Origin: Streptomyces flaveolus
GTDB taxonomy: Bacteria; Actinomycetota; Actinomycetes; Streptomycetales; Streptomycetaceae
Length of the DNA stretch: 64,000 nucleotides
Reading direction: 5' to 3'
NCBI RefSeq assembly: GCF_000716535.1
Contig: NZ_JNWV01000009.1
Coordinates: forward strand, 124,001 to 188,000
Shown here: positions 17,474 to 25,189 of the stretch, in pieces
Layout: every line of letters starts with the position of its first letter
Numbering within the stretch: position 1 is the stretch's first letter
Position numbers and translations under genes: made by a program
Notes under the pieces: generated by a model
Seen by the model: the letters and a program-made list of their open reading frames with translations, nothing else
Database searches by the model: none
Told to the model about the DNA's origin: nothing

Positions 17474-18271
17474 ATGCCTTTGCTCACGCATGACCGTTAC
17501 TGTGACGAAATCGCCCAGCAGGTTGAGCAGTTGAGGGCCGTGGTGACCTCGGGCGCCGATCTGTCCGCGACCGTGCCGACGTGCCCCGACTGGTCGCTGG
17601 AAGACCTCGTACGCCACATGGGGGGCGCCCTGCGCTGGGTGGACGCGCTGGTGCGCACCCGGGCGCAGGAGAACATCCCGCCGGACCAGGTGCCGCTGGG
17701 TGCCGGTCCGCAGGAACGCGGGGACGCGGCGGCCCTGGACAAGTGGCTCGCCGACACCGGGGAGCTGGTCGTCGGCGCGCTGCGCGAGGCCGGCCCCGAC
17801 ACCGGGGTGTGGGCGTGGACCGGGATGCTGAACAGCGGCTTCTGGGCCCGCCGCATGGCCTGCGAGATCACCGTGCACCGGGCCGACGCCGCGCTCGCCG
17901 CCGGGCTGCCGTACGAGGTGGCGCCGGACATCGCGGCGGACGCGCTGGACGAGTGGCTCCAGCTCGTGGAGTGGGTGCAGCGCAACACGCCCCACAAGGC
18001 GGCGCGGGACCTGCGCGGCCCGGAGCGCTCCATCCATCTGCACGCCACCGACGCCGCCCCGGACCTGAACGCCGAGTGGATCGTCGAGCTGGGCGAGGAG
18101 GGGATGCGCTGGCGGCGCGGGCACGAGAAGGCCACGGTCGCGCTGCGCGGTCCGCTCACCCCGGTACTGCTCGCGTTCTACCGCCGGTTGCCGCTGGACA
18201 CGCCCGGCCTGGAGGTGCTCGGCGACCGCGAGGTGCTGGAGTTCTGGCTGGAGCGGACCACGTTCGGCTGA
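17474..18271 (+). CDS. Maleylpyruvate isomerase-family (DinB-like) mycothiol-dependent enzyme
   Basis: Protein of 265 residues. The N-terminal MDMPI/DinB four-helix domain is seen in the pattern VPTCPDWSLEDLVRHMGGAL and in the metal-ligand His region ACEITVHRADAALAAG. The C-terminal MDMPI_C part includes GPLTPVLLAFYRRL. Family members use mycothiol as cofactor for isomerase or transferase reactions; the actual substrate here is unknown. ATG 17474 lies 24 nt after thiQ but has its own TAGGGT hexamer. It ends at a bidirectional hairpin shared with the opposite-strand gene. Confidence 0.85.
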   Translation: MPLLTHDRYCDEIAQQVEQLRAVVTSGADLSATVPTCPDWSLEDLVRHMGGALRWVDALVRTRAQENIPPDQVPLGAGPQERGDAAALDKWLADTGELVVGALREAGPDTGVWAWTGMLNSGFWARRMACEITVHRADAALAAGLPYEVAPDIAADALDEWLQLVEWVQRNTPHKAARDLRGPERSIHLHATDAAPDLNAEWIVELGEEGMRWRRGHEKATVALRGPLTPVLLAFYRRLPLDTPGLEVLGDREVLEFWLERTTFG

Positions 18272-18277
18272 CGCGCA

Positions 18278-18311
18278 CCGGCCCGCCCCCTGGGCACAGG
18301 GGACGGGCCGG
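18278..18311. terminator. Bidirectional terminator hairpin
   Basis: CCGGCCCG at 18278-18285 pairs with CGGGCCGG at 18304-18311. After one mismatch, CCCCTG pairs with CAGGGG around a GGCA loop. It sits between two convergent genes and can serve both. Confidence 0.85.
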
Positions 18312-18329
18312 AGCGGTACGGCGGTGGGG

Positions 18330-19034
18330 TCAGCCGTTGCGGCTCGCCCCACGGCGGCGCATGCCGAACCAGACGGCGCCACCGCCGAGGACGACCAGGA
18401 GCGCCGCGACGCCGGCGATCAGGCCGGTGTTGGAGTTCGCACCGGTCTCGGCGAGGTTGGACTCACCGGCCGCCGGGGACGGCGCGTTCTCGGAGGTGCC
18501 GGCCGGGGCGGAGCCGGCCCCGGAGGCCGACGGGGTCGGGGTCGCCGGCTGGGCCGGGGCGGACTTGCTCGGCGACGACGATGGCGACGGCGACGGGGTG
18601 GCGCTGTCCGTCGGCTTCGGGGTCTCGCTCTCGGTCTTGCAGGCGGTGGACGGGGTCACCAGGTCCGGCTGGATGTCCTCGTCGACGATGTTGCCCGCCT
18701 TGACGTGGATCCGGTAGGTGGCGCTCGGCTTCCAGTCCTCGGAGAAGGTGATCCGGGCACCCTCCTTGGACCCCTTGACCGGCTGCTCGCCGATCTTGGT
18801 CTCGACGCCGCCGACGCCCTTGAGGAAGACGCTGACGGTGGCGTCCTTGGCGGACGCGTCCGTGTCGGTGACGACGATGACGCCCTTGTCGCCGTCGCAC
18901 TTGGCTTCGGCGGAGAAGTCCTTGATGTTGCACGCGAGAGCGGAGCCGGCCAGGCCCAGCACCAGCGCCGCCGACCCGGAGGCGACACCCAGAACGCGCA
19001 CGGAACGACGTACGCTACGGAGAGTCATGGACAA
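18330..19034 (-). CDS. Cell-wall-anchored protein with LAETG sortase signal
   Basis: About 234 residues. A signal peptide ([20 protein letters not shown]) precedes a beta-rich domain with two Cys. A Ser/Pro/Thr-rich stalk follows ([18 protein letters not shown] and beyond). It ends with the sorting signal [11 protein letters not shown], a hydrophobic stretch and a basic tail ([11 protein letters not shown]). LAxTG is the class E sortase motif of Streptomyces. Start: TTG 19034 has AGGA at 6 nt, while ATG 19028 has it at 12 nt, so the TTG is favoured; the ATG is a fair alternative. Function of the exposed domain is unknown. A strong promoter lies at 19139-19166. Confidence 0.88.
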   Translation of the reverse strand: MSMTLRSVRRSVRVLGVASGSAALVLGLAGSALACNIKDFSAEAKCDGDKGVIVVTDTDASAKDATVSVFLKGVGGVETKIGEQPVKGSKEGARITFSEDWKPSATYRIHVKAGNIVDEDIQPDLVTPSTACKTESETPKPTDSATPSPSPSSSPSKSAPAQPATPTPSASGAGSAPAGTSENAPSPAAGESNLAETGANSNTGLIAGVAALLVVLGGGAVWFGMRRRGASRNG

Positions 19035-19138
19035 CGTTTGTCCTTTACAGAGTGCAATTGCGGGGGGTGGAGGGGGAGTTGGGGCGAAGAACGAGATGCG
19101 GACAGCCGAGGCCCCAGCAACCCCGGGAGGCTCACAGA

Positions 19139-19166
19139 TTTATAAGCGCTCCATAAGTAGTGTCAA
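19139..19166 (-). promoter_or_regulatory. Strong HrdB-type promoter of the LAETG protein gene
   Basis: On the minus strand TTGACA (19166-19161) and TATAAA (19144-19139) are separated by 16 bp. This is near-consensus, rare in such GC-rich DNA, and the flanks are AT-rich. It is about 105 nt upstream of the start codon. Confidence 0.8.
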
Positions 19167-19204
19167 CGTATCAGCCGTCAGCGGCCGTTGACTTTGCCCG
19201 CTTA

Positions 19205-20329
19205 TTAACCGCCCAGACGTTTGAGCGCGTCCGGAGCCTGCTCGATCCGGTCAACGAGGGCGATACGGGACTCCATCGCCCGCCCCCGCGCCAGCGACCG
19301 GAGCAACGGCCAGGCCGGCAGCTCCCGCGTCCAGTGCCCGCTGTCCACGAGCACCATCGGGGTCGGCTCGCCGCGTGACTCGTAGTAGTTGGGCGTCGCG
19401 TTGTCGAAGACCTCCTGCACGGTCCCGGCGGCGCCCGGCAGGAAGACCACCCCGGCGGTGGAGCGGGCCAGCAGGCCGTCCTCGCGGGTGGCGTTGGCGA
19501 AGTACTTGGCGATGTGCGCGGCGAAGGCGTTCGGCGGCTCGTGGCCGTAGAACCAGGTGGGGATGCCCACCGAGTCCCCGCCGCCCGGCCAGCGCTCGCG
19601 CACCTCGAACGCGACGCGCGCCCACTCGCTGACCGACGGCCGGAACGAGGGTGCCTTGGCGAGCAGCCGGAGCGCGTCGTCCAGCATGTCGTCGGCGAAC
19701 GGAGCGGCGTAGGCGCCGAGGTTGGCGGCTTCCATCGCGCCCGGTCCGCCGCCGGTGGCCACCGTGAAGCCGGCGCGGGCGAGTTCGCGGCCGAGCCGGG
19801 CGGCACCGGCGTACGCGTCGGTGCCACGGGCCATCGCGTGGCCGCCCATGACGCCCACCACCCGGGCGCCCTCGAGGAGTTCGTCCAGGGCGTCGGAGAC
19901 GGCGTCGTCGTGGATCGCGCGGAGCATGGAGGCGAAGACGTCGCCGTCGCCCTGCGTGCGCTGGAACCAGGCGTAGGCGCGCGCGTCCGGCGTCGCCTCG
20001 TACCCCGCGTCCAGCGACTCGAACAGTTCGTCGGGCGTGTAGACGAAGGCGCGGTACGGGTCGAACGGGAGCCCCGGTACGGGCGGGAACACCAGGGCCC
20101 CGGCCGCCCGGACCCGGGCGGCGGCATCGGGGTCCATCGGGCAGCCGAGGAAGACGGCGCCCGTGGTGTCGAGGCGGAGCAGGACGTCCGTACGGCTGGT
20201 CAGATCGACGGCCTGGACCCGGAACCGGGCGAGCGAGCCGTGTTCGGCGACCACCTCGTCGAACTCGGCGAGGGACTCTATCTCGCGGTCGCGGGCGGCG
20301 CGGTGCGGCTGGGCGGGTGTCGGTTGCAC
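19205..20329 (-). CDS. LOG-family Rossmann-fold protein
   Basis: About 374 residues from GTG 20329. The fold is defined by VVGVMGGHAMARGTDAYAGA, the ATGGGPGAMEAANLGAY motif near the middle and a PGxxGTxxE site (VVFLPGAAGTVQEVFDN). LOG proteins hydrolyse nucleotide 5'-monophosphates of the cytokinin type or bind nucleotides. The extra N-terminal 150 or so residues resemble the long LOG/TIGR00725-like actinobacterial form, which is not characterised. The second Gly of the PGGxGT motif is Ala here, but the catalytic Glu remains. It is head-to-tail with the VOC gene. Confidence 0.8.
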   Translation of the reverse strand: MQPTPAQPHRAARDREIESLAEFDEVVAEHGSLARFRVQAVDLTSRTDVLLRLDTTGAVFLGCPMDPDAAARVRAAGALVFPPVPGLPFDPYRAFVYTPDELFESLDAGYEATPDARAYAWFQRTQGDGDVFASMLRAIHDDAVSDALDELLEGARVVGVMGGHAMARGTDAYAGAARLGRELARAGFTVATGGGPGAMEAANLGAYAAPFADDMLDDALRLLAKAPSFRPSVSEWARVAFEVRERWPGGGDSVGIPTWFYGHEPPNAFAAHIAKYFANATREDGLLARSTAGVVFLPGAAGTVQEVFDNATPNYYESRGEPTPMVLVDSGHWTRELPAWPLLRSLARGRAMESRIALVDRIEQAPDALKRLGG

Positions 20330-20364
20330 CCGCCCATGCTGGCACGGATGTTCGGGCTGCGGGG

Positions 20365-20772
20365 TCAGCTCTGGATGGCCGCCGGGTCCATCCACACGAC
20401 CTCCCAGGTGTGGCCGTCGAGGTCGTCGAAGGCGCGGCCGTACATGAAGCCCTGGTCCTGGGGCTCGCCGCTCGCCGAACCACCGGCCGCGATGGCCTTG
20501 TCGACCAGCTCGTCCACCTTCTCGCGGCTCTCGGCGCTCAGACAGATCAGCACCTCGCTGGTCGTCGTCGCGTCGGCGATCTCCTTCTTGGTGAAGGTCG
20601 CGTAGAACGGCTTGGTCAGCAGCATCGCGACGATGGTGTCGCTGATCACCACGGAGGCCGCGTTGTCGTCGCTGAACTGCGGGTTGATCGAGTAGCCGAG
20701 TTCCGTGAAGAACTTCTTCGAGGCGTCCAGGTCGTTCACGGGCAGGTTCACGAAGATCATCTGCTGGTACAT
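20365..20772 (-). CDS. VOC-superfamily (glyoxalase/bleomycin-resistance fold) protein
   Basis: Protein of 135 residues from ATG 20772 (AGGGAGAGGCCCGC upstream); a longer frame begins at 20847. Two beta-alpha-beta-beta-beta modules are recognisable: MIFVNLPVNDLDASKKFFTE with LGYSINPQFSDD, and AFDDLDGHTWEVVWMDP at the end. The family binds a metal in a half-barrel; the usual His/Glu positions are only partly kept, so catalytic ability is uncertain. It is close to PhnB/YaeR-like lactoylglutathione lyase relatives. Confidence 0.82.
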   Translation of the reverse strand: MYQQMIFVNLPVNDLDASKKFFTELGYSINPQFSDDNAASVVISDTIVAMLLTKPFYATFTKKEIADATTTSEVLICLSAESREKVDELVDKAIAAGGSASGEPQDQGFMYGRAFDDLDGHTWEVVWMDPAAIQS

Positions 20773-20868
20773 GCGGGCCTCTCCCTTCCGGGGCGTGCGC
20801 GGTGCGTCGTGTTCGGTGGGTAGACCGGCGGCCCGCGCCGGACTCATCGGCGAGCGCCGAAGTCTTTT

Positions 20869-22200
20869 TCAGGTCAGCGGCAGTGCCGACAGGGCGGCGA
20901 TCCCGAGGGTGAGCGGGCCGAACAGAGCCAGCAGGGCGGCCGCGCGGAGGGCGGCGGCGCCGCGCAGCATCGCGGCCGGCGCGCCGAGGCGGAGCAGCGC
21001 GGCGATGGTGTCGGCGCGGCACTGGCGGGCCTCCACGGCCGCGGTGAGGAGGGTGGCGAGCGTGGAGCCCGCGACGACGAGCGCGCCGAGTGCGGACAGC
21101 GGGCCGAAGGCGGGGGCCGGGCCGGCGCCGTCGTACAGGGCGGTCATGGCGTAGCCGGCGGAGGCCACCGCGCAGACCACGCCCAGCGGACGGCCGATCC
21201 GGGCGGCCTCCGCCATCAGGACGCGGCCTGCGAGCAGCCTCAGCGCCCCCGGGCGGGTGGACTGGAGGAGCCGTCCGCACAGGTGGGTGAGGCCGGGCGA
21301 GGCCAGGACGAGACCGGTGGCGGTGAGGAGCCAGCCGAGGAGGACGGCGAGGGAGGGGGCGGGCGTGGAGCGGCCGGCGTAGGCCTGTACGGCCAGGCCG
21401 GCGGTGACGAGGGCCACGCCCCAGGGGAGGCCGGCGGGGGGCTGGATGTCGGTGTCCGGTGCCGCTGCCGGTGTGGGGGGCTCGGGATCGGGCGCGGTAC
21501 CCCGCGCCGCGTCCTCTCCGCCCGCGGGACGCGGGTCCGCTGCCGCCCGTGCCCGCGGGGCCTGTGCCTGCGGGGCCGCTGTCGCGCGTCCCCTGAACCG
21601 GCCCGCCGCTCCGAACGTCTCCTTCTTCGGCGACCCCCCGTACGCCCCGAAGCGGCCGAAGCCCCGGCCGGTCCGGGGTGGGGGGACCGGGTCCCTCGGG
21701 CGCAACGCCAGGGCCACCGCCGTCGTCGCCGTGGCCGGGAGCAGGGCGAGGAGGGTCAGGGTCGCCGGGAGGGGGAGGGCGTGGTCCGCCGCCAGGACGT
21801 CCGCCGCCGCGCCGTCGAACGGCATGCCCGTCAGGTCGCCGCGCAGGTGGAGGAAGACCAGAAGGGCCAGCAGCGAGCCCAGGGTGCAGGACAGGGCCGT
21901 CGTCAGGGCGGAGACGGCCATGAGGCGGGCCGGGCCCAGGCCCACGGCGGACAGGCCGGGGCGCGGCCGGGTGCCGGGGTCGGTGCGGGCGACGGCGAGC
22001 GCGAGGTAGACCGTGGCGGCGAGCGGCACCGCGCACCAGGCCAGGCGCAGCGCGGCGGCGCCCGCGGCCTCGGGGCGGTTCAGGGCGTGGCCGAGGCAGG
22101 ACAGCAGCAGGAATCCGGTGCCCGCCGAGGCCGCGGCCACCAGCAGACGGCGTAGCTGGACGGCGGGCCGGGCGGCACGGGTCAGACGGAGAGCGAGCAC
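20869..22200 (-). CDS. ABC transporter permease, FtsX/MacB-like organisation, uncharacterised
   Basis: About 443 residues from GTG 22200, overlapping the upstream ATPase stop by 19 nt. Some eight hydrophobic segments are visible (LLVAAASAGTGFLLLSCLGH, RLAWCAVPLAATVYLALAVA and others). They are split by a long Pro/Ala/Arg-rich cytoplasmic insert near residues 195-260. The two-part layout, with a periplasmic loop region and C-terminal pair, is typical of lipoprotein or peptide export permeases. Sequence is highly diverged and Ala/Leu-biased. Substrate unknown. Confidence 0.7.
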   Translation of the reverse strand: MLALRLTRAARPAVQLRRLLVAAASAGTGFLLLSCLGHALNRPEAAGAAALRLAWCAVPLAATVYLALAVARTDPGTRPRPGLSAVGLGPARLMAVSALTTALSCTLGSLLALLVFLHLRGDLTGMPFDGAAADVLAADHALPLPATLTLLALLPATATTAVALALRPRDPVPPPRTGRGFGRFGAYGGSPKKETFGAAGRFRGRATAAPQAQAPRARAAADPRPAGGEDAARGTAPDPEPPTPAAAPDTDIQPPAGLPWGVALVTAGLAVQAYAGRSTPAPSLAVLLGWLLTATGLVLASPGLTHLCGRLLQSTRPGALRLLAGRVLMAEAARIGRPLGVVCAVASAGYAMTALYDGAGPAPAFGPLSALGALVVAGSTLATLLTAAVEARQCRADTIAALLRLGAPAAMLRGAAALRAAALLALFGPLTLGIAALSALPLT

Positions 22201-22922
22201 GCGGCCCGGCCTTCCGTGTCGGGGCTGTCCGGCAGGTGCACGGTGTGCACGCGCCGCCCGTCCAGCAGGGCCACCGTACGGTCGGCGAGGGCGGCGGTCT
22301 CGGCGTCGTGCGTGGCGAGGACGACCGTGATGCCGTGCGAGCGGGCCGCCGCGGTGAGCGTGCGCAGGACGTGGGCGCGGTCGGCGCGGTGCAGCGGGGC
22401 CGTGGGCTCGTCGGCGAAGAGGACGGTGGGCCCGGCGGCGAGCGCGCGGGCGATGGCGACGCGCTGGCGTTCGGCGTGCTGGAGGTCGCGGGGGCGGCTG
22501 CGGGCCTTCTCGCCGACGTCCAGCCGCTCCAGCCACTCCAGCGCGGACACCTTGGCCCGGCGCCGCCCGGCGCCGCGCAGCATCAGCGGGAGCGCGGCGT
22601 TCTCCCAGACGTTCAGCTCGGGGACCAGGAACGGCTCGGGGTCGATCCAGCCGAAGCGGTCCCGGCGCAGCCGCTCGCGGGCCATCGGGCCGAGCGTGTG
22701 CACGGGGGAGCTGTTGAACCAGACCTCACCGCACCGCACCGGCTCCAGGCCGGACAGGCAGCGCAGCAGGGTTGTCTTGCCGCTGCCTCGCGGCCCGCTG
22801 ACGGCGAGGATCTCGCCCTGCCGTACGCCGAGCGAGATCCCGGCGAGTCCGGGGGAGCCGTCGCGGTGGCTGAAGTGCAGGGAGCGTGCCCAGAGCACGT
22901 CGTTGTCCGGCGGAGCCTCCAT
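22182..22922 (-). CDS. ABC transporter ATP-binding protein with degenerate motifs
   Basis: Protein of 246 residues resembling the LolD/MacB group. Walker A is good (SGPRGSGKTTLLRCLSGLEP), Walker B is VLFADEPT and the switch His is in LATHDAET. The Q-loop region reads FGWIDPEPFLVPELNVWE with no Gln. The signature reads RDLQHAERQRVAIARALA instead of LSGGQ. Loss of two nucleotide-site elements suggests weak or no hydrolysis, or a partner-dependent ATPase. ATG 22922 gives MEAPPDNDVLWARSLHFSH. First gene of a two-gene operon with the permease. Confidence 0.85.
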   Translation of the reverse strand: MEAPPDNDVLWARSLHFSHRDGSPGLAGISLGVRQGEILAVSGPRGSGKTTLLRCLSGLEPVRCGEVWFNSSPVHTLGPMARERLRRDRFGWIDPEPFLVPELNVWENAALPLMLRGAGRRRAKVSALEWLERLDVGEKARSRPRDLQHAERQRVAIARALAAGPTVLFADEPTAPLHRADRAHVLRTLTAAARSHGITVVLATHDAETAALADRTVALLDGRRVHTVHLPDSPDTEGRAACSLSV

Positions 22923-23044
22923 GGGCGTACACCTCGGTTCAGATCCGTTTTCCCGTGCCTGTTCCCTCGTCCGGGGGAACGAAGGCAGGGCCGATCGGTC
23001 ACTGGCACGCTAGGCAGGTCCCGGACGGGAGCCCGGACAGCACA

Positions 23045-23090
23045 CGGCCCCGGGCCGCCGTTCTCACTCGAACGGAGGGCACCGGGGCCG
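23045..23090. terminator. Hairpin downstream of the aminotransferase gene
   Basis: CGGCCCCGG at 23045-23053 pairs with CCGGGGCCG at 23082-23090, with an inner CCGTTC/GAACGG helix. It lies 24 nt past the stop of the minus-strand aminotransferase and upstream of the ABC pair. Confidence 0.7.
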
Positions 23091-23113
23091 GGTTCGGTCA
23101 TCCCGTCGGATGA

Positions 23114-24478
23114 TCAGAGCTTGGTCCACGCCTCCGTGAGGGTGGCCCGCAGGATCTGCTCGATCTCGTCGAAGGTCCCCTGGTCGGAGATCAGCGGCGG
23201 GGCGAGCTGGACGACCGGGTCGCCACGGTCGTCGGCACGGCAGTACAGGCCGTTGTCGAACAGCGCCTTGGAGAGGAAGCCGTACAGGACGCGCTCGGTC
23301 TCCTCGTCGTTGAAGGACTCCTTGGTGGCCTTGTCCTTCACCAGCTCGATGCCGTAGAAGAAGCCGTTGCCGCGGACGTCGCCGACGATCGGCAGGTCGT
23401 GCAGCTTCTGCAAGGTCTGCAGGAAGGCGCCCTCGTTGTCCAGCACGTGCTGGGTGAGGTTCTCGCGCTCGAACAGGTCGAGGTTGGCGAGGCCGACCGC
23501 GGCCGACACGGGGTGGCCGCCGAAGGTGTAGCCGTGCAGGAAGGTGTTGTCGCCCTTGTAGAACGGCTCGGCGATCCGGTCGGAGACGATGCACGCGCCG
23601 ATCGGGGAGTAGCCCGAGGTCATGCCCTTGGCGCAGGTGATCATGTCCGGGACGTAGCCGAACTTGTCGCACGCGAACATCGTGCCGAGGCGGCCGAAGG
23701 CGCAGATGACCTCGTCCGACACGAGCAGCACGTCGTACTGGTCGCAGATCTCGCGCACGCGCTGGAAGTAGCCGGGGGGCGGCGGGAAGCAGCCGCCGGC
23801 GTTCTGCACCGGCTCCAGGAAGACCGCGGCGACGGTGTCCGGGCCCTCGAAGAGGATCTGCTGCTCGATCTGGTCGGCGGCCCAGCGGCCGAAGGCCTCC
23901 GGGTCGTCGCCGTGGATGGGCGCGCGGTAGATGTTGGTGTTCGGGACCTTGTGCGCACCCGGCACCAGCGGCTCGAAGGGGGCCTTCAGAGCCGGCAGGC
24001 CGGTGATCGACAGGGCGCCCTGCGGGGTGCCGTGGTAGGCGACCGCGCGGGAGATGACCTTGTACTTGGTCGGCTTGCCCTGGAGCTTGAAGTACTGCTT
24101 GGCGAGCTTCCAGGCGGTCTCGACGGCCTCGCCGCCGCCGGTGGTGAAGAAGACCTTGTTCAGGTCGCCCGGGGCGTAGTCGGCGAGGCGCTCGGCCAGC
24201 TCGACGGCCTTGGGGTGGGCGTACGACCACACCGGGAAGAAGGCCAGCTCCTGGGCCTGCTTGAAGGCGGTCTCGGCGAGTTCCGTGCGGCCGTGACCGG
24301 CCTGGACCACGAACAGACCCGCGAGACCGTCGAGGTAGCGCTTGCCCTTGTCGTCGTAGATGTAGGTGCCCTCACCCCGGACGATGGTCGGTACGGGGGA
24401 GTTCTCGTACGAGGACATGCGGGTGAAGTGCATCCACAGGTGGTCGTACGCGGTGCGGCTGAGGTCCTTGCTGCTCAC
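23114..24478 (-). CDS. Class III PLP aminotransferase, putrescine/pyruvate (SpuC) type
   Basis: Protein of 454 residues. Fold type I class III features: FFTTGGGEAVETAWKLAKQY, AVAYHGTPQGALSITGL, the Asp in LLVSDEVICAFGRLG and the Schiff-base Lys in ITCAKGMTSGYSPIGA. Overall layout and length match omega-aminotransferases such as SpuC, which convert putrescine to 4-aminobutanal. A role in polyamine breakdown is supported by the adjacent Lrp regulator and divergent aldehyde dehydrogenase. GTG 24478 is used. It lies 19 nt behind the Lrp gene, the junction being a short duplication. Confidence 0.88.
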   Translation of the reverse strand: MSSKDLSRTAYDHLWMHFTRMSSYENSPVPTIVRGEGTYIYDDKGKRYLDGLAGLFVVQAGHGRTELAETAFKQAQELAFFPVWSYAHPKAVELAERLADYAPGDLNKVFFTTGGGEAVETAWKLAKQYFKLQGKPTKYKVISRAVAYHGTPQGALSITGLPALKAPFEPLVPGAHKVPNTNIYRAPIHGDDPEAFGRWAADQIEQQILFEGPDTVAAVFLEPVQNAGGCFPPPPGYFQRVREICDQYDVLLVSDEVICAFGRLGTMFACDKFGYVPDMITCAKGMTSGYSPIGACIVSDRIAEPFYKGDNTFLHGYTFGGHPVSAAVGLANLDLFERENLTQHVLDNEGAFLQTLQKLHDLPIVGDVRGNGFFYGIELVKDKATKESFNDEETERVLYGFLSKALFDNGLYCRADDRGDPVVQLAPPLISDQGTFDEIEQILRATLTEAWTKL

Positions 24479-24506
24479 GGTTATCGGGTCCTCACGGTTA
24501 TCGGGT
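24474..24506 (-). repeat. 16-bp direct repeat across the Lrp stop / aminotransferase start
   Basis: CTCACGGTTATCGGGT occurs at 24474-24489 and 24491-24506 (period 17). On the coding strand one copy holds the Lrp TAA stop and the other holds the GTG start of the aminotransferase. Confidence 0.9.
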
Positions 24507-25019
24507 TCCCCACATGTAGGTCTGCTTCTTGAGCTTCAGGTAGACGAAGCTCTCGGTGGAGCGCACTCCGGGCAGGGACCGGATGCGTTTGTTGATGACG
24601 TCCAGCAGGTGGTCGTCGTCCTCGCAGACGATCTCCGCGAGGATGTCGAACGAGCCCGCGGTCATCACCACGTACTCGACTTCCGACATGTCAGTCAGCG
24701 CGTCCGCGATCTTCTCGACATCGCCCTCGGCGTTGATCCCGACCATCGCCTGCCGGCGGAAGCCCACGGTGAGCGGATCCGTGACGGCGACGATCTGCAT
24801 CACGCCCTGGTCAAGCAGCTTCTGCACGCGCTGCCGCACGGCCGCCTCGGACAGGCCGACGGCCTTGCCGATCGCGGCGTACGGCCGGCGGCCGTCCTCC
24901 TGGAGCTGCTGAATGATGGCGAGGGAGACGGCGTCCAGCTGGGGACTGCCGCCGTTCCTGGACTCGCGGGACGAGTCCCTCTGGTCTGCGCTTCGACTGG
25001 CCACGGGCTCACTGTGCAC
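24498..25019 (-). CDS. Lrp/AsnC-family transcriptional regulator
   Basis: About 173 residues from GTG 25019 (alternatives at 25040 and 25001). The HTH is SLAIIQQLQEDGRRPYAAIG followed by KAVGLSEAAVRQRVQKLLDQ. The C-terminal RAM effector domain contains VEYVVMTAGSFDILAEIVCE and DVINKRIRSLPGVRSTESFV. Such proteins sense amino acids or related small molecules. It forms an operon with the aminotransferase and is divergent from the aldehyde dehydrogenase gene at 25190, so it probably controls both (inference). The 170-nt divergent region between them would hold its operator. Confidence 0.93.
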   Translation of the reverse strand: MHSEPVASRSADQRDSSRESRNGGSPQLDAVSLAIIQQLQEDGRRPYAAIGKAVGLSEAAVRQRVQKLLDQGVMQIVAVTDPLTVGFRRQAMVGINAEGDVEKIADALTDMSEVEYVVMTAGSFDILAEIVCEDDDHLLDVINKRIRSLPGVRSTESFVYLKLKKQTYMWGTR

Positions 25020-25189
25020 GACGTCTCGACAGTTTCGCAAGGCCCGATCGATGAAATTCGTTGTTTACGAGACCGGACCTTGCGGATTTCGCAGAAGTGG
25101 TCGCGGTGGGGGTGTTGAAAACGTCGGTGCGCCGACTAGGGTGGGTGTCTCAGAGATCGGACAGCTTGAACCAGATCAGGAGGCCGGCA

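Noticed and set aside
18324..19145. Plus-strand frame of 273 residues opposite the LAETG gene
   Set aside because: Gly/Arg-rich antisense shadow. The minus-strand gene has signal peptide, sorting signal and promoter.
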